This document shows, one piece after another, positions 43,739 to 50,435 of a DNA stretch of 64,000 nucleotides. Position 1 is the stretch's first letter. Each line of letters opens with the position of its first letter. The DNA lies in the NCBI GenBank assembly GCA_963843285.1, contig CAWJJO010000006.1:1-64000 (forward strand), read 5' to 3'. Source of the stretch: CAZDDB01 sp963843285 (lineage in GTDB: Bacteria > Acidobacteriota > HRBIN11 > JAKEFK01). The translations under genes and the position numbers were made by a program. Under the pieces are notes generated by a model. The model was given only the letters and a program-made list of their open reading frames with translations. It made no database searches and was not told the DNA's origin.

Positions 43739-45367
43739 TTATTCTTTGTTCTTATTCTGTTCCTGATCATTCTCCTGATGATTGTTCTTGTCTTTGGCTT
43801 TTGCCGCGGACTTCTTGTCTTTTGACTTGTTTTTAGCGTTTTTATCAGGTTGCCCCTTGTTATCTTTCACATTGGAATCCTGGGGCTGATCGGATTGATC
43901 CTGTTCCACAGTGTCTTTTGCTTGTGCTTCCTTTTGTACGGAATCCATGTCGTCCTGTCGTTTGTGCATCGCATTATCGTTCTGCTTCTGGACGTCCTGT
44001 TGTTTTTGCTTGGCGTTATCGTTCTGCTTTTGAACGTCGTGTTGTTTCTGCTTCGCGGCATCGCTCTGCTTTTGGGCATCTTGTTGCTTCTGCCTGGCGT
44101 TGTCGTTCCGCTTTTGGACATCCTGTGGTTTTTGCAAATCCGACTTCCCAGTGTTCTTTTCTTTCTTAGGTTCCTGCGGCTTTGCTTCTTTCTCGATCCT
44201 GGCTAACTTTTCTAGTTCTGCTTGTTCGACCTTTTTGCTAGTTTGCTCACGTTTCTGGCTTGCCTCGCGCGCCTGGTTGATGATCTGCTCAGAGGAAACA
44301 GTTTCGACTTTTGGCTGAACGTTTTCTTGATGGAAAATCCTGGTTACTGCTTCCTTATTCTTGGAATTCTGCCCCTTAAATGCCTTTTGCTTTTCAGCAA
44401 ATCCCGGAGCGATCATCTCCCGGACTACTACCTTACTGTTTATCCGGACTCTTTCTACGGCATCATTGCCGGCTGGTACAATGACTCTGACGGTCTGTTT
44501 GTCTGTCTGTAACTGTCTGACTTCAACTGTCGTTTCTCTCCGTTGACCAACGAGTCTGTCCAGGACAGCTCTGTCAATCTGGCGGTTCGTAATTCTTACC
44601 AATCTTCGGTCAAAGACGCGCCGGGTGTAGTCGGAGCCGAGATAATAACTTCCGTAGTTGTCACGTCCGTAATTCGAGTTGTTGATGAAGACCCAAAGAT
44701 TAAAATTGATGTTGCTGTAAGACGGGTTGTAGTACATGTTTCGATAACGGGGATCATTGTATGGTCCGCCCTGATTGAAGTTGCCGTTCCCAAAGTCCGT
44801 ACCGAAATCATTGTCGTTATATGCGAATTGATTGTTTGGGCCCACATTGCTCAAGTATCCACGGCTATAGTCATATCCGTTGGGTGGCGATGGGATCCAT
44901 CCAATCGAGTCATAACTGCGTGCCCAGTTCACGCGCCCCGCATGCCAGTCGTAGCCGGGGATCCAGACCCATCCATAGTTGCGCGTATAGATCCAGTTGC
45001 CATAATGGTAACCGGCCCATGCCCAGGGTTCATAGCCTTCCCACATCTGACCGTACTGTCGTGTGGAAATCCAATGCCCCTGTGTGTATGGCCGCCAGTC
45101 ATTCGATGCGTACGGCTTCCAGACTTGTCCGAAAGGGGAAACGCTCACCCAGACGCCATACTGGCCCATCATGTCGTGAAAGTTAATTCTGGGAGCTGCG
45201 TATCCGGGATTCGTTTGATATGCGTAGGGGAGATAGTCGTAATCGCCTACGGGTTGGTAGTAATCACCTGATCCAACACCAACATTAAAAGACACACCTG
45301 CATTCGCCGTAGCAAAGCCAAGCAGCAGGAGTGTCAGGATCAATACAATATTTTTCAACTTACTCAT
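43739..45367 (-). CDS. DUF6600-type secreted protein with 14-residue repeats (copy 2)
   Basis: 542-residue paralogue of the protein at 19714-21012. The signal peptide and Trp/Tyr-rich N-terminal half are nearly the same (QVWKPYASNDWRPYTQGHW, GYHYGNWIYTRNYGWVWIP). The C-terminal tail is longer and carries about four tandem 14-residue units close to KQKQQDVQKQNDNA (DNA about 43950-44143), then an Asp/Gln/Lys/Asn-rich end. The two copies differ mainly in this tail. Part of a five-gene leftward unit with its own sigma-54 promoter and enhancer-like dyads. Confidence 0.86.
   Translation of the reverse strand: MSKLKNIVLILTLLLLGFATANAGVSFNVGVGSGDYYQPVGDYDYLPYAYQTNPGYAAPRINFHDMMGQYGVWVSVSPFGQVWKPYASNDWRPYTQGHWISTRQYGQMWEGYEPWAWAGYHYGNWIYTRNYGWVWIPGYDWHAGRVNWARSYDSIGWIPSPPNGYDYSRGYLSNVGPNNQFAYNDNDFGTDFGNGNFNQGGPYNDPRYRNMYYNPSYSNINFNLWVFINNSNYGRDNYGSYYLGSDYTRRVFDRRLVRITNRQIDRAVLDRLVGQRRETTVEVRQLQTDKQTVRVIVPAGNDAVERVRINSKVVVREMIAPGFAEKQKAFKGQNSKNKEAVTRIFHQENVQPKVETVSSEQIINQAREASQKREQTSKKVEQAELEKLARIEKEAKPQEPKKEKNTGKSDLQKPQDVQKRNDNARQKQQDAQKQSDAAKQKQHDVQKQNDNAKQKQQDVQKQNDNAMHKRQDDMDSVQKEAQAKDTVEQDQSDQPQDSNVKDNKGQPDKNAKNKSKDKKSAAKAKDKNNHQENDQEQNKNKE
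43950..44143. repeat. Tandem 42-bp coding repeats
   Basis: Four imperfect 42-bp units inside the copy 2 tail, translating to variants of KQKQQDVQKQNDNA. The unit has two similar 7-residue halves. Copy 1 lacks them. Confidence 0.8.
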
Positions 45368-45443
45368 TTTAGATTTCTCCTTAACATGATCATGGAGATT
45401 CGAATGAAGATGATAATTTTTCTCTTACGCGAATCATTGCGGG

Positions 45444-45475
45444 AGTGCGGCCTGCAAGTGATTGCAGGCCGCACT
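45444..45475. repeat. REP-like palindrome, copy 2
   Basis: Perfect 14-bp stem AGTGCGGCCTGCAA / TTGCAGGCCGCACT with a GTGA loop, between the small membrane protein and DUF6600 genes. Same family as 21072-21111 and 48100-48125. Confidence 0.75.
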
Positions 45476-45481
45476 GATAAT

Positions 45482-45631
45482 CTAAGCCACCCTTCGTCCT
45501 TGGAGAAACTGGATTATGATGACGACCACGGCTACCACAAGCAGCAGATGAACTAACCCGCCGGCGGTGTAAGCCGTAACCAATCCGAACGCCCACAGAA
45601 CCAGAAGGATTACAGCAATTGTCCAAAGCAT
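45482..45631 (-). CDS. lmo0937-family small membrane protein (copy 2)
   Basis: 49-residue protein with the same two-helix form as the copy at 21175-21324 (MLWTIAVILLVLWAFGLV, YTAGG turn, QFLQGRRVA). Start 45631 has an adequate purine-rich site. Heads the DUF6600 locus 2 operon. Confidence 0.82.
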   Translation of the reverse strand: MLWTIAVILLVLWAFGLVTAYTAGGLVHLLLVVAVVVIIIQFLQGRRVA

Positions 45632-45670
45632 TTTGACCTCCGTTGAACTGATCTTTGTCACTGCATACTG

Positions 45671-45686
45671 TGCAAGTATGCCGCCA
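45671..45686 (-). promoter_or_regulatory. Sigma-54 promoter for DUF6600 locus 2
   Basis: Reading leftward TGGCGGCATACTTGCA: TGGC -24 core, exact TTGCA -12 box, correct spacing. The start at 45631 is 40 bases downstream. Confidence 0.7.
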
Positions 45687-45775
45687 GACGATTTCAGTGA
45701 TGGATCAAACTGTGATTCATGGACGACGAGATCTCATTTACGATGGGCTTTTGATTTCGAGAAGTAGATTGAAGG

Positions 45776-45881
45776 TAGGCTTCTTTTATCCTAGTGGTCT
45801 TTAAGGTAACCGTCCAAGTCTACCAGTTGATAACTATACAGGTATGACTTAATTGTCCATGATCTGTTTGGGAATGTCCGG
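45776..45881 (-). promoter_or_regulatory. Paired enhancer-like dyads plus third motif (array C)
   Basis: Dyad C2 at 45776-45793 is TAGGCT-N6-ATCCTA, dyad C1 at 45843-45860 is TATGAC-N6-GTCCAT; centres 67 bp apart. The third motif GGGAATGTCCGG is at 45870-45881. C2 ends about 90 bp upstream of the -24 box. Confidence 0.65.
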
Positions 45882-45957
45882 TAAACCTCAAAACACAGAC
45901 TGCGGGCAAGTAGTGCCCTCTAACACGAGGTTACAAAACTATTCCTTCTCCTTATGA

Positions 45958-46116
45958 ACCAGACTGATTGAGAACATCGTGGACAGCATGAAGACAGTCC
46001 CGGAACGGATTCAGCGACTGCAGATCCAACACTTTTCCAAAGCGGATGAACGGTACGGGCACGGTGTTGCGGAAGGACTGAGGCTCGCAGTCGAAGAGGA
46101 AGCGCTCATGAGGTGA
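45958..46116 (+). pseudogene. Catalase C-terminal fragment
   Basis: Open frame reading TRLIENIVDSMKTVPERIQ, then QIQHFSKADERYGHGVAEGL and a stop at 46114-46116. This matches the last ~50 residues of monofunctional catalases (IQxRQxxHFxKADxxYGxxVAxGL). An in-frame stop lies just before it and there is no start, so only the tail remains of a lost catalase gene. Confidence 0.75.
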
Positions 46117-46117
46117 A

Positions 46118-47599
46118 CTAGCGGAAGTTTAGCTGTAGCTTGGTTACCTTCTGGAAATGATATCCCATGATGGCAAGAGTGACGGCTTCAGAAAATGCGG
46201 CGGCATTGCGGCGATATGCTCGAAACAGAAACTTCCAGTAATCCAGACGCCCGGATTCGAGAATCCCTTGCTTCACGATCGAAGTTAGGAATGCTACAAG
46301 ATCAGCCGGCTTCAAACGTTGTCGCACTCTTGGCTGGTAGTGAGAAAGGAATTCCAGCACACGCTGATAATACTGGCGCGGTTCATAGATGGTGGATAGA
46401 ATTTTCTTGTAGCCGTCAATCAGCTTGTCTGCGTTCATTACCGGAATGAAGTTCAGGTCCAGACTGGTGTTGTTGCCGTTGCTTTCCATCAGCAATCTTC
46501 CTTCTTTGAGAAGTCGGCGTGTGAGCTGCGTGCCGGGAAGTGCCGAAAGCAATCCGACCATCGAGACGGGAATTGCGGCCTTTTGAATAAAGTCGATGAC
46601 ACGCGCAAAAACATCCGGCGGATCGGAATCGAAACCGACAATGAATCCGCTTAACACTTCCATTCCGGCCCGCTGAATCTTCCGTACGGATTCGAGCAGG
46701 TCCATGGTGGTGTTTTGCATTTTCTGAGTAAGCTTCAGGCTCTCCTGAACCGGCGTTTCGATTCCAAGGAAAACCTTTCGGAATCCGGCTTCGACCATGT
46801 TTTTGATCATGTCGTCTTCGCGCGCAAGATTGACGGAGGCTTCGGTGAAAAAGTTAAACGGATATCCGTGCTTCTTCTGCCAGTCGATCAAATGCGGGAG
46901 CAAATTGCGGATCACGGTCTTATTGCCTATGAAGTTGTCATCCACAATAAAGACCGCCCCGCGCCAGCCTTTGTTGTACAGTAAATCAAGCTCAGAGATG
47001 AACTGTTCGTTGGATTTGCAGCGCGCCCTGCGCCCGAAAATTTCTATGATGTCGCAGAACTCGCAATTAAACGGGCAGCCACGCGAAAACTGCAACAGCA
47101 TCGAGCTGTAATTCTTCAGGCGTATTAAATCGAGATCCGGAGACGGAGTGTCCTTCAGGTCCGGCATGGTTGTAGAGGAATAGACTCTCTTTGCGCATCC
47201 GTTCTCAAAGTCGCGGATGAATTCCGGCAGGAGATGCTCTGCTTCCCCCACAATGACATGATCCACCTCATCATGATTGGCCGTGTCTTTGGCCCAATAC
47301 GGACCGCCCACGACGATTTTCTTTCCCAGCGCTTTGCTGCGGCGAATCACTTCATGAGCGGATTCCTTTTGCACAATCATGGCGCTGACGAAAACCAGAT
47401 CGGCCCACTGCAGATCCCTGTCGACGAGCTTTTCGGCATTCAAATCTATGAGCCGCTTGTTCCATTCGCGCGGTAGCAGCGGGGAAATTGTCAATAAACC
47501 AAGTGGCGGGTACGAGGCTTTTCTTCTTTGAAAACGAACTGCGTACTTAAAGCTCCAGTAAGTGGGAGGATATTCCGGGTAAACCAGAAGGACATTCAT
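46118..47599 (-). CDS. B12-binding radical SAM protein (DUF4070 type)
   Basis: 493-residue enzyme starting at ATG 47599. Residues 1-150 form a B12-binding Rossmann domain (YPEYPPTYWSFKYAVRFQRRK, then VVGGPY); residues 160-400 a radical SAM barrel with the CxxxCxxC cluster in SRGCPFNCEFCDI; the C-terminal 100 residues belong to the DUF4070 type. Relatives include methylases of hopanoids and other hydrophobic substrates, but the substrate is not inferable here. It closes the operon at 48.0-48.5 kb and lies directly after a catalase remnant. Confidence 0.88.
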   Translation of the reverse strand: MNVLLVYPEYPPTYWSFKYAVRFQRRKASYPPLGLLTISPLLPREWNKRLIDLNAEKLVDRDLQWADLVFVSAMIVQKESAHEVIRRSKALGKKIVVGGPYWAKDTANHDEVDHVIVGEAEHLLPEFIRDFENGCAKRVYSSTTMPDLKDTPSPDLDLIRLKNYSSMLLQFSRGCPFNCEFCDIIEIFGRRARCKSNEQFISELDLLYNKGWRGAVFIVDDNFIGNKTVIRNLLPHLIDWQKKHGYPFNFFTEASVNLAREDDMIKNMVEAGFRKVFLGIETPVQESLKLTQKMQNTTMDLLESVRKIQRAGMEVLSGFIVGFDSDPPDVFARVIDFIQKAAIPVSMVGLLSALPGTQLTRRLLKEGRLLMESNGNNTSLDLNFIPVMNADKLIDGYKKILSTIYEPRQYYQRVLEFLSHYQPRVRQRLKPADLVAFLTSIVKQGILESGRLDYWKFLFRAYRRNAAAFSEAVTLAIMGYHFQKVTKLQLNFR

Positions 47600-47615
47600 C
47601 GAATGACTCCTGCGA

Positions 47616-47837
47616 TTACCCTTTCTTGCCGGCGGCAACCAGCATCACAATTCCACCTATAAGCGCGATGGCGCCAAGGACCGGCGGTAGCGGGATGGTC
47701 TTTTTCTGTTCCGCTGTGGCCTGGATCGGACCCAGATTGATGATGTTTTTCTGCGTTGTGTAAGTAATCCCTTGAAAGATAAGGGCTACCACACCAAGAA
47801 CAATCAGTATGATCCCGACAATTTTTAACATGCTCAT
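47616..47837 (-). CDS. DUF3185-family membrane protein
   Basis: 73-residue protein with two hydrophobic helices (KIVGIILIVLGVVALIFQGI and VLGAIALIGGIVMLVAAGKK) around a TIPLPP loop, the DUF3185 pattern. GGAG is seven bases before ATG 47837. Operon position between a 68-residue unknown and the radical SAM gene. Function unknown. Confidence 0.82.
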   Translation of the reverse strand: MSMLKIVGIILIVLGVVALIFQGITYTTQKNIINLGPIQATAEQKKTIPLPPVLGAIALIGGIVMLVAAGKKG

Positions 47838-47838
47838 T

Positions 47839-48045
47839 TCACTGCTCCAACTGTATGTGTCCTGTACGTGAAGTCTGCAGCGCGATTCGATGCGCGCTGT
47901 GGACCTTCTTCATCAGGAGATGTTTCAGGGCGGCATAGACCAATACTTTCCGTTCAACACGTCGTGATACAACCTTATTGGCTTCATCGAATAATGCAAC
48001 AATGAGATCTCCCAATGAATATTTTGTACCCACCTTGCTCTTCAT
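47839..48045 (-). CDS. Hypothetical basic protein
   Basis: 68-residue soluble, basic protein starting at ATG 48045 (GGAGCAG site); the open frame to 48072 has no site. MKSKVGTKYSLGDLIVALFDE, then Lys/Arg/His-rich helices to QLEQ. It ends next to the following gene start, so translation may be coupled. No family recognised. Confidence 0.6.
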   Translation of the reverse strand: MKSKVGTKYSLGDLIVALFDEANKVVSRRVERKVLVYAALKHLLMKKVHSAHRIALQTSRTGHIQLEQ

Positions 48046-48099
48046 ATATCTGCTCCATCCTAACCGTTCCACCGAGTTGGCGACTGTTCCCGCGATGGG

Positions 48100-48125
48100 G
48101 CGGCCTGCGGGTGGTCGCAGGCCGC
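48100..48125. repeat. REP-like palindrome, copy 3
   Basis: GCGGCCTGCG-GGTGGT-CGCAGGCCGC, perfect 10-bp stem, same family as copies at 21072 and 45444; lies between two genes of the leftward operon. Confidence 0.7.
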
Positions 48126-48186
48126 TCTAAAATCCGAAAACCGCAGAATTAGGAAGACCGTCTCGATTGTCCGATGCATTTCTCTT

Positions 48187-48462
48187 TCATTTCTTCTCAA
48201 TAATTGCCGTGATTTCATGAAGCTTTTCCTGGTTCACTTGATAGTACTTTCTCATATCATTGCCGTGTCGTTCGAGAAGAAATCCTTTATAGGTGAGCTC
48301 TTCGACGGTCATCCTGACCAGAGCAACGTTCCGTTTGATGTCCTGTTGTAACAGCCACCAGTCCACAATGCCTTCCAGAGTGTCTTGAGCATCCGGATTG
48401 TCCATCAGATATTCCAGAATCTTGTAAGCGGTTTCCTGCGTTTCAATATGTTCTTGTTTCAC
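48187..48462 (-). CDS. Winged-helix-like small protein
   Basis: 91-residue protein beginning with GTG (48462) after an AAAGG site. Helical and wing-like: TAYKILEYLMDNPDAQDTLE, WWLLQQDIKRNVALVRMTV, then LTYKGFLLERHGNDMRKYYQ. It fits small winged-helix proteins of unknown function rather than an active-site enzyme. First gene of the radical SAM operon, under a sigma-54 promoter with dyad array D. Confidence 0.65.
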   Translation of the reverse strand: MKQEHIETQETAYKILEYLMDNPDAQDTLEGIVDWWLLQQDIKRNVALVRMTVEELTYKGFLLERHGNDMRKYYQVNQEKLHEITAIIEKK

Positions 48463-48495
48463 TTTGACCTTTCATGAGTATCTGCTCAAGCGTGT

Positions 48496-48511
48496 TGCAA
48501 GCAGTATGCCA
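48496..48511 (-). promoter_or_regulatory. Sigma-54 promoter for radical SAM operon
   Basis: Reading leftward TGGCATACTGCTTGCA: exact -24 and -12 boxes, correct spacing, 34 bases before the start at 48462. Confidence 0.85.
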
Positions 48512-48598
48512 GTGTTTGATTCCACAGAGGGGAGCTATCTGGTAGAGGGAGATAGTTCTTCAGCGGGGGATCTTCGATCTTGAGAATGTTAAGGAATG

Positions 48599-48703
48599 TA
48601 GGACTCTTTTGTCCTACTGGTTTAACAGAACCAGACCAAGTCTTTTATTCGACAAACTTAAAGGTAGGGCCTTCTTGTCCATCGTACGGAATGGAATGTC
48701 CGG
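48599..48703 (-). promoter_or_regulatory. Paired enhancer-like dyads plus third motif (array D)
   Basis: D2 at 48599-48616 is the best dyad in the window: TAGGAC-N6-GTCCTA, extending to a perfect 7-bp arm (GTAGGAC / GTCCTAC, 48598-48617). D1 at 48665-48682 is TAGGGC-N6-GTCCAT. Centres 66 bp apart; third motif GGAATGTCCGG at 48693-48703. D2 ends 88 bp upstream of the -24 box. The activator gene at 48708 ends only five bases away. Confidence 0.75.
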
Positions 48704-48707
48704 ATCG

Positions 48708-50087
48708 TTACGACTTGAAGCTTTGCACGTCTATTTGATATTTGCGGACCAATTCCCAGAATGCGCGTCTGTTTTTTTGAGCTGCCCGAGCCGCCTGGGA
48801 GATATTGCCATGGTGAGCAAGAAGTAATCGCTCAATATAAGTCTTCTCGAATGCGGCTGTCATCTTCAACTTCGCATCGTGAAAAGATTCCTGAAGATCA
48901 GATTCAGAGGATGGAAGGACAATATCTTTTGCTTGAATCATTCGCCCTTCAGTAAGCACAACCGCCCGCTCCACATTGTGTTCTAGCTCCCTTACGTTCC
49001 CCGGCCAGTCGTAAAGCTGAAGCAACTGCATCGCTTCGTCAGAAAAATCTGCCGTCGGCTTGTTGAACTGTACCGAGTATTTCAACAGGAAATGGCGAGC
49101 CAGCAAAGAAATGTCTTCCCGTCTGTCCCGTAGCGGCGGTATCACGAGCGGAATCACGTTTAGCCGGTAGTAGAGATCCTGGCGAAGTCTACCTGTTGAA
49201 ACTGCCTCCAGAGGGTCAATATTCATGGCAGCCAGAAGTCGTACGTCCGCTTTTTTCATTTTCTTAGACCCAAGAGGGCGGTATTCTTTCTCCTGAATAA
49301 ATCGCAGCAATTTTACCTGCGCTGCAAGAGGAAGGCAGTCGATCTCATCCAGGAATATTGTGCCTCCCTCTGCTTCCGCGATCAGTCCGGTCCTGGAATC
49401 TGAAGCGCCTGTGAATGCGCCCTTTTCATGGCCAAACAGTTCATTCTCTACAAGATCAATCGGAATTGCGCCGCAATTTACCGGCATAAACGGACTGCGC
49501 GAGCGGGGGCTCAGATAGTGAATTGCCCTGGCGCATAACTCTTTTCCGGTTCCTGTTTCTCCAGTGATCAGGATAATTGCATCATTTTTTGCCAACATTG
49601 GAATCTTTTTGATCTCAGATAAGAAAACTGCGCTCTCTCCGATCATTTGTTTCAGCCCGAAGTTCTGTTTAATCGACTGAAAAACTGCATCCTCTAGAGA
49701 GTTTTTCTCCAACAGTCTTCTGATGCGAAGGAGGATTTCACCGCGCTTGATTGGTGATGAGACAAAGTCGTCGACACCAATCTCCAGTAACTGGAGGAGA
49801 TCCTGCGATTCATCGCCTTCCACTACAGCCAGAATTGGGACGTCGAAGAATTTCTGTTTTACCGAGGGAAAGATTGCAACCGTCTGAGGCAGGACATGTA
49901 AGCCGGATACAAAAAGGATGACGATCTGAGTGCCAAAACTCGAAGTCCCGTCCTGTTGGAAAGTCGTGAAGGATCTGTATTCGACTTGAAATGCGGGTTC
50001 TGAAGAAGAATCAAATACTCTCTGCAGAGGATGTCCTCGCTCATTCGTAGTTTCGAACTCCAAAACTAGCGCTCTGACTTTATTCAT
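48708..50087 (-). CDS. Sigma-54 activator with non-phosphorylatable receiver
   Basis: 459-residue bacterial enhancer-binding protein. Residues 1-125 have a receiver-like fold but the phospho-acceptor position reads ILFVSGL (no Asp), the N-terminal acidic pair is reduced, and the conserved Lys is replaced near VDDFVSSPIKRG, so it cannot be a normal response regulator. AAA+ domain at about 145-385: Walker A GETGTGKE, GAFTGA loop, Walker B GGTIFLDEID, RLNVIPLVIPPLRDR. C-terminal Fis-type HTH (HHGNISQAARAAQKNRRAFW). It lies beside dyad array D. Control must therefore be by expression, partner binding or ligand; the best candidate to bind TAGGAC dyads. Confidence 0.9.
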   Translation of the reverse strand: MNKVRALVLEFETTNERGHPLQRVFDSSSEPAFQVEYRSFTTFQQDGTSSFGTQIVILFVSGLHVLPQTVAIFPSVKQKFFDVPILAVVEGDESQDLLQLLEIGVDDFVSSPIKRGEILLRIRRLLEKNSLEDAVFQSIKQNFGLKQMIGESAVFLSEIKKIPMLAKNDAIILITGETGTGKELCARAIHYLSPRSRSPFMPVNCGAIPIDLVENELFGHEKGAFTGASDSRTGLIAEAEGGTIFLDEIDCLPLAAQVKLLRFIQEKEYRPLGSKKMKKADVRLLAAMNIDPLEAVSTGRLRQDLYYRLNVIPLVIPPLRDRREDISLLARHFLLKYSVQFNKPTADFSDEAMQLLQLYDWPGNVRELEHNVERAVVLTEGRMIQAKDIVLPSSESDLQESFHDAKLKMTAAFEKTYIERLLLAHHGNISQAARAAQKNRRAFWELVRKYQIDVQSFKS

Positions 50088-50099
50088 GCAACGCGATAT

Positions 50100-50326
50100 C
50101 AGGGAGGTGGAGAGTATTCATTACTTACTATACCACGATAAATGCCCATCCTGCTCGATCATTCCTTCAGATCAAGAGCTACGTTTCGGAAGCAGAAGGA
50201 AAAATCTATTGCGAATATGAAGCGCCGAATCCAGAAGCGGTTCTCGAGCATGCGCGCAGGGCCGGTTTGCCTGCCGATAAAATCTCGGAGGTAGCGATTG
50301 AAATTAACCCCGACATGTTCCTATAG
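50100..50326 (+). pseudogene. DUF4242-type fragment
   Basis: Frame with stop at 50324-50326 reads LQIKSYVSEAEGKIYCEYEA and NPEAVLEHARRAGLPADKIS, matching the second half of DUF4242 (SCO4226-like, nickel-binding) proteins. There is no start codon or first half, so it is a remnant. Confidence 0.6.
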
Positions 50327-50331
50327 CTCAG

Positions 50332-50430
50332 GATTCACCGCAGAGACGCAGAGCTCGCAGAGTTAGGAAGAGAACGTTGCTGCGGTGAAATCCTTCCCGC
50401 TTCGTGTCTTGGTGCCTTTGGGGTGAAATC
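50332..50430. repeat. Dispersed CCGCAGAGACGCAGAG-type element
   Basis: Contains CACCGCAGAGACGCAGAG and the pairing GCGGTGAAATCC, then GTCTTGGTGCCTTTGGGGTG, imperfectly inverted halves. This sequence type is a common intergenic repeat in uncultured bacteria. Confidence 0.55.
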
Positions 50431-50435
50431 CTGCC

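Noticed and set aside
43950..44143. Tandem repeats that could be mistaken for a CRISPR array
   Set aside because: The repeats are in frame inside a protein-coding gene, have no spacers and encode a 14-residue unit.
44543..45271. Long forward-strand frame of 242 codons
   Set aside because: It is antisense to the DUF6600 gene and follows its codon pattern; the reverse-strand frame has a signal peptide and a paralogue, so this is a shadow. The same applies to 19906-20556.
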